Source: Acorus gramineus (lineage: Eukaryota > Streptophyta > Magnoliopsida > Acorales > Acoraceae). Taken from it: 64,000 nt of DNA. The position numbers were made by a program, and so were the translations under genes. The stretch spans positions 430,791-494,790 of the forward strand of contig CM060855.1 in assembly GCA_030737835.1 (NCBI GenBank). The letters are read 5' to 3'. The notes beneath the pieces were generated by a model. It made no database searches and was not told the DNA's origin. It saw only the letters and a list, made by a program, of their open reading frames with translations. Shown piece by piece: positions 36,327 to 46,900 of the stretch; the first letter of the stretch is position 1, and every line of letters starts with the position of its first letter.

Positions 36327-36800
36327 ATGGGTATTCTGATCCTAGAGTCTGGTTTTCTTAGGATTGCTGATATGTCTCCTCGTGGAGGACGGCGCGGACA
36401 TGGTCCCTCTCGACCTTTGGAGGTTTTCGGACCTGCTAGAGGCGAGGATGCTACTGGAGAGTCCACGGCTGTGAGGCCAGGATCGGCGCAGGAGCCTCCC
36501 GCACGGGAACGTGCGTTCGCTCGGATAGCGGATTCGGTGGAGACTCGGATCAAGGCACTGGAGGCGCAGACCAGAGCGTTGGTAGAGCAAGCGCGGGAGA
36601 TCCGGGAGCTGAGGGCGGCCCGTGATGCAGTTCCACAGGTCCCCTTGGTAGCAGATCCGTCTGTGGTACCCGAAGTACCCCCAGTCCCCGTGGTGATTCC
36701 AGCGGTGAGAGTTCAGGATCCCCTAGTGAGGGAGGTGGAGCTAGAGGCTGCAGCGCGAGTATTGAGTGTGGTTGTTCGAATTGAAGAGGCTGGGTTGTAG
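36327..36800 (+). CDS. Short gag-like protein, copy 2 (open frame)
   Basis: A 157-codon frame with an Arg/Gly-rich start (SPRGGRRGHGPSRP), a helical heptad-like stretch (ETRIKALEAQTRALVEQ) and a Pro/Val-rich linker, ending RVLSVVVRIEEAGL. It resembles only the N-terminal part of Gypsy gag: no CCHC knuckle and no gag core are visible, and full Gypsy gag proteins are much longer. The same region is shifted in internal 1. Whether the peptide is made or useful is unknown. Confidence 0.45.
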   Translation: MGILILESGFLRIADMSPRGGRRGHGPSRPLEVFGPARGEDATGESTAVRPGSAQEPPARERAFARIADSVETRIKALEAQTRALVEQAREIRELRAARDAVPQVPLVADPSVVPEVPPVPVVIPAVRVQDPLVREVELEAAARVLSVVVRIEEAGL

Positions 36801-39800
36801 CCGTCCTGGCAGGAGGCTCTCATCCGTAGGTACCGCCGATGCAGTCGGAGGGGTACTGATCGTGGGAGTGTGTCAGGTAGGGGCTAACCCGGAAATGGAT
36901 TAATGGATGATGTCGCGAGCGTGGAAATCGCTCTCCCCTTCGTTGGATCCGCGTAGTACAGCCCCGGCGTTAGACAGGCTCCCGGTCAGAGGACCAGGCG
37001 AGCTACGGAGCGGGGAGAGGCTACCGGTGGACCAGGGGTAGAGAGCAGTCTAAGTCTCTCCCAAAGTCCCAATATGTCTCCTGATGGGAGTGAGGGTGTG
37101 GATGAGACAAGGACGCGTCAACTCGTGACCCAAATTGCTGTTCGACCATTCCCACGGAGGTTGGGTCCGGTCTTGAGAAGGATGTTGAATGACATCGTTG
37201 GGTGATCATCTAGAGGTAGATGATCCGGAGGGGTTAGTGGTGTTCTTTTAAATGATGTCTTCTTCCAGTGTTCCTTTCTGGATTAAGGGGCCTTGTGAGG
37301 TCGGCGTTGGAACCCGGGCTAGGGTACTTCGTGTTCCTTGTTTGGTTGTCGGGGTATCCTATATCGGGATTTCATGGTTCCCTCCCGAGGTTTCTTTTCC
37401 CAGGTAAGGGATGCCATGGAAGCATCAGAAAGATGAGAGATCAAGTGCGAGTTTGGTTAGAGGTTAAGGCCTTTTGGGCTGAGTGATTTCTGGTGAAGGC
37501 ATATCTGTGGACCCGGGTAAGACGCTTGCTATGTCGAATTGGCGTAGGCCGTCGAACCCCGCAAGGATTCGGAGCTTCCCGAGTTGGAGGGTTATTGTAG
37601 GAAGCTTGACGAGGGACTCTCGAAGATAGCTGTTCCTCTTAACCGCCTTACTTGGAGGGATATCCGGTTCGAGTGGTCCCCTTCTTGCGAGGAGAGCTTC
37701 CTGGAGTTTACTCGGAGGCTCACCTCAGCGCCAGTTCTTACCTTCCGTCTGGGAGGGGTGGGTTCGCAGTTTGCTCTGACGCATCGCGATTGGGTGTGGT
37801 GATGCGTTCGATCGGAACCAGGTGCGTCCTATTGCAGCTCAGTGGGCGATCGCTAGTGGACAGGGTTCCATAGTGGCATCTGGAGTCGCTTCGATAAATC
37901 ATTATGTGTTGTAGCTGCCCGGTTGAGGCCAGAGCCCTACGAGGTGCTCCCAGATGCTATGCTTGTTGGTGCGCCCATATGGCAGAGATAGCGGGCTTGG
38001 GAGGCTACCAGGTAGAGGCCACACCGGGAGAGTGCTGCTAAATGATGACGAAAGCATGGACTCCCGTGATGAATCTGCCCATGAGTGCAGGATGCCGGAG
38101 TTCCAATGGTTGTGATGAGCGGCCTATCTCTGGCGGCATGTAAGCACAGTTGTAGATACTGTCGCGTTTTGCCCCACATTGGTCGCAAATAAGGAGACGC
38201 GATGCTAGCGTTCGTGATGGGACTTGACCGCCATATCAGATAGATGACGTTGCATAGGCATTGTCGAGGTCCGACGACCCCTTATTGCATGTCTCGTGGA
38301 TTAAGTGCGGTTAAGCGGCTTACCGAGCGTGTAAGTGTTATCATGAGCGCCAGCCATGCTCGAAGAGCAGAATCCGAACTTGATTGTTCATGGTGTTGTT
38401 TTGATCTCCCCGTGGAGGTAGAAGATCAATTACCTTTGTCGCGAATGGATGATCTATTTGACCAGCTCTGAGAGCGAGTGCCTGCTGTTAGATCGATCTT
38501 CGCACAAGGGTACCACAAGCTGGAGATCCGAGAGTTAGACATCCCATAGATAGCCTTTCGTGACCGTTCAGGCACTATGAGTTTTAAGTACTGCCGTCGG
38601 GGTTGACGAATGCGTCGGATGCCTTCGTGGATCTCGAAAGTTTTATTGGGTTTCCGAGGACTACTTTGGGGTAGTCTTTGTTGAGTTGCTGTGGTGTGAT
38701 GATAAGATGATGTGGGTGACCTTGTTTCCCCAGGTTGGCAAGCCCTCAGGCAAAGTTCGAGATTCATCATCGCGTGAAAAGCGTCAGTCCATCAAGATTC
38801 CTCAGTGGGCGTGAGAATGGGTTGTCAGGGATTGTTGCAGACTCGTTAATGTCACGTTCGGGTCACGACGCCGTCTGGGTGATCATTGACCGACTGACTA
38901 AGTCCGCGACTCCCTCCCTATCAGACTGATTGAGTCTCTGGACGTCTTGACGTGGGTTTCCACCTTCGCGATTGTTCATCTTCATGGCACTCCGGTCGGC
39001 GTTATTTTCGGTTGAGACGCGAGGGTTACTTTGAGGTTGTGGCGTAGCCTTGGCGCGAGCCTCCATTTAAGTATAGCGTTTCATCGCCGATGGACAGCAA
39101 GACAAAGGGACGATTCGAACCTTGGAGGACATGCTATGTGCCTGCGTGCTCGATGTTGAGGGCAGTTGGGTGAGGCACCACCAATTGTTGGGGTATGCCT
39201 GTAAGCGACTGCCATTCGAGCACCCGGATGGATCGGTGATGGGCACTCTACAGGCGCAGTTCCATACCTCCCTTGTGTTGGGACGGTAGTGGAGCGCCAG
39301 TTGGAGGGGCCATAAGTTAGTTGTTTGACCTCGCGGTGGCCGGGTTGGTTAGGGTGTACATCTGCACCTCCCAGAACCGACAGAAGGGCTACCCGGGTCA
39401 TCGTCGCCAGAAGCTTACCTTCGGGTTTGGCGACCATAATTGCAAGGAAGTGTCCTGGTTTAAGGGCATCCTCTGTTTCGACGTTCGGGGCAAGCCGAGT
39501 TGCTCTTTAATGGGACCTTGTTCTCGTCATTGAGTGGATTGGGGAGGTGGCTTATCATGTAGCCTTTCCCCCGCAGCTGGTTCGTGCCCACGACGTCGTC
39601 CTTGTCCCATGGCCAAGGCGTTATGTCCACGATCCTGCTCACGTCATCCCGTTCGAGCCGCTTGTCTCTGAGCCGGACAGTCATTCGTGGAGCAGTCGAT
39701 TGAGATCATGGACCGCCGCGTGAGGAGGCTCTGCACCAAGACCGTCCAGCTGGTCGAGGTGCGATGGCAGCACCGTTCCGGTGTCAAGGACACATGGAAG

Positions 39801-39873
39801 CTCATGGATGCCAGGTGTGACGCATCTTTTCCCCTCCTAGATGTTTTTGCATATTTTGTGGACAAAATTTCCT

Positions 39874-39886
39874 AAGGGGGGAAGAA
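39874..39886 (+). other. Gypsy polypurine tract 2
   Basis: AAGGGGGGAAGAA directly against LTR 3, same as at 33147-33159. Confidence 0.9.
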
Positions 39887-42800
39887 TGTTATATATGTGT
39901 CACTTTTTAGCCTGCTGGTAACCGTTGGAGCATTTCTGGCAGTTTTAAAATTTTTAGGGTTTTTCGATCGGAACCGCATAATTTCAGACTGTTAGCTATC
40001 GTCTGAGCTAGAGGACTCCGATTGAAAATCTAATTGCATATTTGGTGTCCTGGTGCCATTTTAGACCTCTCACGAAAATTTCATCGAATTCTGGCATCGT
40101 TTGCAAAAATTTTGCAGTTCCGGGGCGTATCTGGGTTTTTAAGTCGCGCACTATAAATTGGGGTGAGCTAATTTCGAGGAGCACTGTTCATCGTCTTCCT
40201 CGTCGAGATCTCTCTCTCCCCTCTCCGTTTTTCTTCCTTTCAAGCCCCTAGACCCCTCGAAATCGAAAACCCAAAGCACGGGAAGTGTAGATCGGGTCCC
40301 GATCTACACACCGGTGTCTTCAAATCCGAATTCCGACAATCCTAGCCTCTCCGACCTCCTCTCTCTCTCCTCTGTTTCGACCCAAATCGAGGGCCGTGAT
40401 AGATCGGGGTGTGGGAAAGCCTTTGAGGAAGGTTTCGGCGCGCGAGGAGCTACCGAACGTCTTCCCCTCCCCTCGGTAAGCTTCCCTTCCCTCTTTTCTT
40501 GCATGAATGTGTGCTTGGGGGGTGGGTTTTGTGATTGGGGGTGGTCGGTGGCTGTGGGGGTCGCCGGAGGGTAGTCGGGGGTGGCTGGAGGGGTCGGCGG
40601 CAGTGGGAGAGGTGGTTGGGGTGCTCGGCAGGGGGACGCCGTCTCGGGCAGCAAGCAGCGGCGGCAGCAGCCCCGGGCCGCGCGTGGGCTGGGCGCGTGC
40701 AAGGATGCGCGTGCGCGCGCGGGCGTGCGTGCGCGCGGCCTGCGCGCGGGCGTGCGCGGGTCGGGGGCTGGCTGCCTTGCTCGTGCTGGTGTGCTGGCAG
40801 GGCGGGAGTGTGGGCTGGTGGCCTCAGGCGCGCGAGGAGGTGCTGGCCGAGGTGCTGGGCGCGCGAGGTGCTGGCGGAGGTGCTGGCGGAGGTGCGCGCG
40901 GTGCTGGGCGGACTAGTGCGCGTGGAGCAGGTCGCGCGGGTGCGAGGTGCGCGCGGGGCGCGGGGCAGTGCGCGAGGTGCGTGCGAGGTGCGCGCGGGGC
41001 GCGAGGTGCGTGCGAGGTGCGCGCGAGGTGCGGCAAGGTGGCGGAGGTGCGCGCGGGGTGCGCGCGAGGCGGGGCACTGCGTGCGGGGGCGCGCGGGGTG
41101 CTCGCGGACCGGCGCGAGGCGTGCGGGGCCCGCGGTGGCGCGTCCGGGCGGTGGCCGACCGTGCGGGTGGTTGCCGGGGGCCGTGCGGGTGGTTGCCGAG
41201 GCCGCGAGTAGTTGTTGGGGAAGTGTTGGATGCTTGTTGTGGGTTTTGGGGTGTTTAATTATGTATTTAATGATAATTGTGGATTAATACTTACCAAATA
41301 ATACCTGTCTTGCAGATCTCGACAGATGGTCGCGCGTTGACCCCGATCACTGGTGAGTGGGACAATCCAACCCAGTGGAGAGGTGTTATACGCACTTGGG
41401 CGTATACCGACCTCTCCTGGGGCACTATGGATAAATATTGACCATGTGTAATATGTATATCATGCGAGCGTGATTTACTTGTAGAATGCATGTTACCCTA
41501 GACCTTGCATGTTAGGGACTTGCACCCTTAGGATATGTATATGAGCCATGCAGCATGTTCCCTGGTTCCATGTTAGGAAGCCCGGCCGATGCATGTGCCC
41601 TACTAGTTTATTTATTAAACTAAATGCTAGTATTTGTTTACAATGCATGTTATAGTGAATATTATAGGGGAGGGGCCTTGCGAGGACAGCGGTGAGACCC
41701 GGGTTAGGGTACACCGTGTTCCTTGTTGGGTTGTCGGGGTGTCCTATAACGGGAACTCACGCTGCCCTCCTGAGTTTCTTTCCCCCAATGATATTCCACC
41801 CTGTTATAACCTTATGCATGTTCCCCGCATCGTAGTTATGCGCCCTGGTGGGTTCTGAGGAATTCAGAACGTTAGAGTTGTTATGACGTGTTGTCTGCGG
41901 ATCCGAGTGGATCATATGCGATGGATAGGCTGTCCTGTTGCCCTGCGTTGGATCCGTTAGAGACTACCTCGGCGTTAGACAGGTTGTCCCGTGCAGGGGC
42001 TCCCACTAGTAGGCGCCTCCTGGTTTGATGAAGGACTGTGCTGAACATGGGAGTGGCCAAACAACCGCGGAGTGAGGAGAGACTATCGGTGGACCAAGGG
42101 TGACCAACAGCCTAGTCAGTCCCAAGAGCCTATGTCACCTGTTGAAAGGTGAGGGTGAGGGTATGGTGGGCCGGCGATGTGGCGACCCACTGGATTGTAA
42201 GTCCCAATATCCTATGTCACCCGTTGAAGGGTGAGGGTGAGGGTGTGGCGGGTTGGCGGAAGCGACCCGTTGATTTTTGGTGCAGTTAGTCCCAATATCC
42301 TTGGTCACCCCTTGAGGGGTGAGGGTGAGGGTGTAGCGGGTTGGCGGAAGCGACCCGCTGGTTTGGTATAGCCAGTCCCAATATCCTTTGTCGCCCATTG
42401 AAGGGTGAGGGTGAGGGTGTAGTGGGTTAGTGATCGAGCGACCCACGGCTTTGAGTCGTTGATATCATTGTTGTGGCTTGATAATGTGTTGTGGAGGATA
42501 AGGATTTTCTGGTTGAAGTCAATATTGTCTGTGATGCATGGGTTGTGCCGTTCACTGAGCGTGTGGCTCACCCCTCGCATAATCTTTTCCTACAGTGTCA
42601 TCTGAGTCGGATCTGGAGGAGGAGCTCCCCGAGGGACTTCATCAGTAGCGGAGTAGCGCCACGTCCCGCGAGTTGCAGAGACTATCAGCATCCCTTGTAC
42701 CAGTATGTATTATTTTCCGTGCTTGGGCACGCGTTTGTGTTGTATTTGGATTTCTTTGTATGTATATTGGCTCTCACAGGACATGTGATTATGTATGGAG

Positions 42801-42989
42801 TCTGTAGTGCGTTTTGATTACAGATTCAGTTTTTAGTTATCCGCATATGGTGTATATATATCCTGTCAGCCTTGCTTTTGTTGTCTGTGTGACATTTTGG
42901 CTACTTGTGTATGATATTATTGACCTCCTGTGTAGATTCTGATATTATATATACACTTGCCGCGTCTCGGGGACGCCCGGGGCGTGACA
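39887..42989 (+). repeat. Gypsy LTR 3 (3103 bp)
   Basis: The outer right LTR, ending GGGGCGTGACA against the GCAAT duplication. In the first half it shares variants with LTR 2 (AGGATATGTATATGAGCC near 41530, GCGTGATTTACTTG near 41467). Further right it shares them with LTR 1 (GGCTTGATAATGTGTTG near 42474). It is therefore a mosaic of the other two. Confidence 0.95.
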
Positions 42990-42994
42990 GCAAT

Positions 42995-43790
42995 AGATCA
43001 AAATAAACAGTATCTGATAGATCCAAAACAGTCACAGATGCGTAGATCATGAAAAGCTGATCAAAATGAGTACCAATATGACTATATTTGGAGTCCAAAT
43101 GAGCCCGTAGCGGCCGGATAAAGAAAATACCAAAAGATCGATGACGAAGCGACAAACGGGTCGGGCCGCGGATCCGGGTCGGGCCGCGGAAACGGGTCAG
43201 GCAGCTAGTGCCGGGTCGGGTCGGTGCGCTGGAACCGGGTCGGGTCGGGCGCTGAAGCTGGGTCGGGTCGGGCGCTGAAGCCGGGTCAGGTCGGGCGCTG
43301 GGGCCGGGTCGGGTCGGGCAGCTGGAGCTGGAGCTGGGCCGGACGCGCGCGGGCGCGAGGCACGGGATCTCGGGACAAATTCCCGGGAGATCCGGGATGT
43401 TGTCCGGGATCGAATCCGGGACAGGATCCCAGGAAATCCGGGCTGATCAATGCGGATCCGCGCGGATCACGCGATTCCGAGACGACGCGCAGGCAGACGC
43501 GGACGGGGCGCGGGCACGGCGCGGACGAGGCGCGGGCACGGCGCAGACGGGGTGCGAGCACGGCGCGGACGAGGCGCGGGCACGGCGCGGACGAGGCGCG
43601 GGCAGGGCAGGGTGGCGCTGGACGGCGCGGCAGGGTGGCGCAGCACTGCGAGGCGGTGCGGCAGGGTGGCACAGCCGCGGCAGGGCTGCGCGAGGCGGCG
43701 CGAGAGGGCGGTGCAGCGGCGGCACGACGGTGGCGCAACGGCGGCGCGGGACGACGGGACGTCGACGATCAAAGAAAAAAATTGGATTCA
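42995..43790 (-). other. Copia leader/gag zone, largely low-complexity C-rich sequence
   Basis: On the minus strand this interval should hold the leader and N-terminal gag of the Copia element. Instead 43140-43770 is CG-dense, built of CGACCCGACCCGG-type units (43200-43330) and GCGCCGTGCCCGCGCCTCGT-type units (43490-43610). The remaining piece near the Gypsy junction (43000-43150) gives an ordinary peptide (GTHFDQLFMIYASVTVLDL) that is not a gag family I recognise. Long open frames on both strands here are composition effects. Confidence 0.6.
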
Positions 43791-43803
43791 AGCTCTGATA
43801 CCA
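43791..43803 (-). other. Copia primer-binding site (initiator tRNA-Met)
   Basis: On the minus strand TGGTATCAGAGCT follows the 5' LTR with no gap. It sets the element's orientation and 5' end. Confidence 0.9.
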
Positions 43804-43929
43804 TGTTAGAATATGAAAAGAATGAATCAATCATATTATTAGGGTTTGTACCCAATATTTATAGTACAAAAAGGGAAACAAGGAAAAGACTAATCTACCC
43901 TTAACCCTAGCATATATATACATTTAACA
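43804..43929 (-). repeat. Copia 5' LTR
   Basis: 126 bp, equal to the LTR at 22706-22831 except for one base (43850 region, TACCC against TATCC). It is followed by the second copy of the target repeat ACATC at 43930-43934. Confidence 0.95.
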
Positions 43930-43934
43930 ACATC

Positions 43935-44585
43935 AACATGATATAATCTAGCTACCACAACTATGGCCAGCTAAAACCACTTTGAGGAGATTTAATTGGT
44001 AAGTACAAACACAAAACACAGCACAAACACAAAACACAGCACACACATTGATGTATAATGATAAGCCATGTCAGGCATTCAACATGTTACTAATAACCAA
44101 GAGCAATGAAAATTATCCATATCCATCAAAATCTTAATATTTTTAGTGGGTTTTTTTATATGTATATTTGTAAAAAAATTACATTTTTATAAAATATCCC
44201 CGATGATTTGTTATTTTTAACAATATCCATCAAAAGGGTTTAAATTTTATCCATTCAAGGGATATTATGGTTTTAGTGTTCCAAATGGGAGATTATGACA
44301 ATATAGGATTGATTGAGGGGTATATAAGCAAAAACCCATTTTCATTTGTAAATCTCTTTTATTTGCAACCAATAATTAATTTACAAACAATTTATTTAAT
44401 AATTATTAAATATTTCTTTATATTAATTAAGAATATATAACATAATATATTATATCACATATAAATGGGTGGAAAAGAAAATTGAGAGTGTTGATTTATG
44501 ATAACTTTTTCAAAATATATTTTATTTACATACACATCTTGAGTTGATGAAACTAATAATTATCCATGTTGAAATAGTTATCAAT
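43935..44585. other. Gene-free spacer right of the Copia element
   Basis: AT-rich, with a short tandem AAACACAGCACAAACAC repeat at 44008-44045. No gene is visible. Confidence 0.5.
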
Positions 44586-44589
44586 ATCA

Positions 44590-45330
44590 ATGGTCAGACG
44601 CGTTTCATTCTGGCAGGATGTGTGGCTTGGGGCTGATCCGCTATTACGATTGGTGGAGGTGTGACAAACCTTGGGTTGAAGCCATGGCGGGGAAGGCGAA
44701 TGAGATTTGGAGACCAAAAATTCGTTTAAAAGGTAATTTTTTTCTTGTGGCTCATGTATCAGGATAGGCTGCTAACCAAGGTCTACCGTGCTAAGTTGGT
44801 GACCTAGGATGATACTTCTTCTCATATTTGTTTGGGTGGCGACAAATCCACCTCCATATCATGGTGCATTACCTGATCATGCGCCAAGTGTGGCTCCACT
44901 TGAGGCTAGCATTTGATCTCAATGATCGTCTTCCATCCATCGAGAACCTGTGGATGGCACTCACCTTGTCTGTCAATGTAATAGGAGCTCGCGGGCCAAA
45001 GTCCTGTAGTCTATTGCACCGGCAGCAACGTGGGCATTATGGCTGTCGAGGAACCATATCATTTTTAGGGGGATGAAGGTCTACTTTGAAAATGTATGGG
45101 AGTTAGTTATGAACCTCATTAAATTTTGGGGAGTGCATTGTGTGGGAGCATCTCGGGTGGGCTTTTCTGGGGGTTGTTTATTGATTGAAAACTAGTGTCC
45201 CTAGGGTTAGGATTATTTGGGGGTCTTAATTTTGTAGATCTCTCTTCTACTACTCCCCAAATCCTATGTGTCTTTTGTTTCTTTTCTTTTTATATGATTT
45301 GGGAATTCCCTTGTCTTTATTAATATAAGA
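44590..45330 (+). mobile_element. LINE fragment (end of reverse transcriptase ORF)
   Basis: In broken frames the + strand reads RRVSFWQDVWLGADPLL (44597-44650), the segment that follows the reverse transcriptase in plant L1-type LINEs. It continues FFLWLMYQDRLLTKVYRAKL (44740-44795), the start of the zf-RVT region, and a YFENVWELVMNLIKFWG-like stretch (45080-45135). The last resembles the second LINE remnant at 5310-5880. Many stops; a dead 5'-truncated copy. Confidence 0.65.
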
Positions 45331-45339
45331 AATTAATAT

Positions 45340-46700
45340 AATTTTATTTGTATTTTCGTTTTTATTTTATTGATTGTTTTAAATTTTAATTGAATTTTGT
45401 TTTCATTCCCTACTTTATTGGGATTATTTGGATAATTTAATATTTATTTTAAAACATATCCATATCTTTGTTTTTTCATTTGTTAGTTTTGTTTCATCAC
45501 ATGTTATTTTCTATTTTTATTCATTTTTTTATTTTTTATGTTATTCATTTTTCGTTTATTTTAACTCTTATTATTTTTCCTCCCTACTTTATTGGGATTT
45601 TTCTTTTTAAAAGTTTACCCATATTTTCTTTTTGTTTGTTATCATTTGTCTCTATTTTACAGGAATTTTGTTTTATTTTTATTTGACACAAAGAAAAAAT
45701 TTATAGTAGATCATTTTTTTTATATTTGTTTTTATCATTTAGTCTCTGTTTTTTCAAACTTTACGTTATTTTATTTTTTTTTATTTTGTTGAAATTAGGT
45801 TTTGTTAGATTTAATTGTATAAAAAAAATAAAAATAAAATTATAAAATTATGAATTTTTTTTTGTTAATAGGGGCCCATTTTATGAGTCCGTCTAGAGCC
45901 CCATCTCATTTAGCTAATCTCAGGGCCAGCCCTGTATATGAGTAGAGAGTCACTCATGTGTACACTGGGGAGTGGGGCGGCGCTAGCTTTGTTGAAGTGG
46001 TTAATTGACCCCATCAATTTTAAAAAAAAAACAAAAAAACCATTAGGTAATATTGTGAGGCCCGTTTATACAACCATGTCAGAACATGAGGTTCATTTAT
46101 ACAACCAAACTCCATTAATTTTTTTTAAAAAAAAGAAAATGATATGTCAAGTTTCAATTGCAGCTCAAATTGCAGTTCACATTGTTTTCTTTTTTTTTCT
46201 TTTTAAATCATATATTCTTCAATTGAAGTACATGTAGTTATATGAAATGAAATATGTACTGAGATACATTAGTGTATTTTTTTTACATTGAAAAAATGAT
46301 AATTTTTTTTGCGTCATACACTATAATAGATCTTCTGTCATTCAGGAGACCTATTTATATAATCATCAAAATCACAGGATCTATTAAAAATCATAAAAAA
46401 AATAGTAGATTTTTTAAAAATTTTATAAAATTTATTTTTTTAATGACCCCATCTATAAAAATTCATAGAGCCGCCACTGTGTGTACAGGGAAGGGAAACA
46501 GGATGGTAGATCACTTAGCTTCTTGGCAATCCACTCTGGGTACGACTATCTTTGAGCCTTCAAATCTAACTACTAAATTATGCTCTCTGCTTGCTGAGGA
46601 CAAAGTCTGGTACCCCCGGATAAAAAAGATCTTGAATTTCTCATTCTCAGTCTCTCCCCGTCCTTAATTTTTCCCTTTTCATTCTGTAATGCTTTGATTA
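45340..46700. other. AT-rich spacer with transposon-like ends
   Basis: T-rich with repeated CCCTACTTTATTGGGATT phrases (45405-45425 and 45580-45600). Around 46225-46330 a CATACACTATAATAGA-type end motif, also seen near 13125 and 50745, suggests a shared MITE family. The short frames here are low-complexity. Confidence 0.4.
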
Positions 46701-46900
46701 ATGTATCTATTATGCATCGCTAGGGAGAAATCTTACCCACACGTGCCACTGACAAAAAAAAAAAAAAACCCTCATCCCACGTGCGACCAATTTCGCCTTT
46801 GGGCGGGAATAAAACGCATCCCCTCTGCTGCTAAAGTCACACCCTCTCTCACTCTCTCTCTGCAAATTAGGGTTTCAAAACCTCCAAATTGCATCCGATA

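Larger units (their letters stand above)
36252..39886 (+). pseudogene. Gypsy internal region 2 (degenerate)
   Basis: 3635 bp, nearly the same as the first internal and with the same scrambled order of pol fragments: RNase-H-like piece 37584-37802, RT palm piece about 38418-38660, integrase GHDAVWVIIDRLTKSA at about 38863-38910, chromatin-end region 39600-39680. Most stops and frame breaks are shared with internal 1, so they predate the duplication. A few are private, such as a substitution and deletion cluster at 39098-39110 that breaks the integrase C-terminal piece. Confidence 0.85.
26427..42989 (+). mobile_element. Gypsy-type tandem array: LTR-internal-LTR-internal-LTR
   Basis: The array starts TGTTATATATGTGTCAC and ends GGGGCGTGACA, and is flanked by a perfect 5-bp duplication GCAAT (26422-26426 and 42990-42994) of Copia sequence. 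It holds three LTRs (26427-29523, 33160-36251, 39887-42989) and two internals (29524-33159, 36252-39886), with unit lengths of 6733 and 6727 bp. Each internal has an initiator-Met primer site behind its left LTR and a polypurine tract before its right LTR. Pol fragments are of Ty3/Gypsy type. One outer target duplication around three LTRs means a single insertion followed by unequal recombination, or transposition of a multimer. Very long LTRs are known in the Tekay/Del lineage; that assignment is inference. Confidence 0.95.
22706..43929 (-). mobile_element. Copia (Ty1-type) retrotransposon, split by a nested Gypsy array
   Basis: Minus-strand element bounded by 126-bp LTRs (22706-22831 and 43804-43929) and a perfect 5-bp target duplication ACATC (22701-22705 and 43930-43934). 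Without the nested insert (26427-42994, counting one GCAAT copy) it would be about 4.66 kb, normal for Copia. The domain order gag zinc knuckle, protease, integrase, reverse transcriptase, RNase H is the Copia order. The LTRs differ at one base in 126, pointing to a recent insertion, yet the coding region carries several frame breaks and lacks a recognisable N-terminal gag. It could only move with proteins supplied by relatives. Confidence 0.95.

Noticed and set aside
43224-43904. Long open frames on both strands (up to 226 codons)
   Set aside because: The sequence is C/G-rich minisatellite in the Copia leader zone; the frames mirror one another and have no domain.
45428-45792. Phe/Tyr-rich short frames
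   Set aside because: T-rich low-complexity DNA gives such frames by chance.
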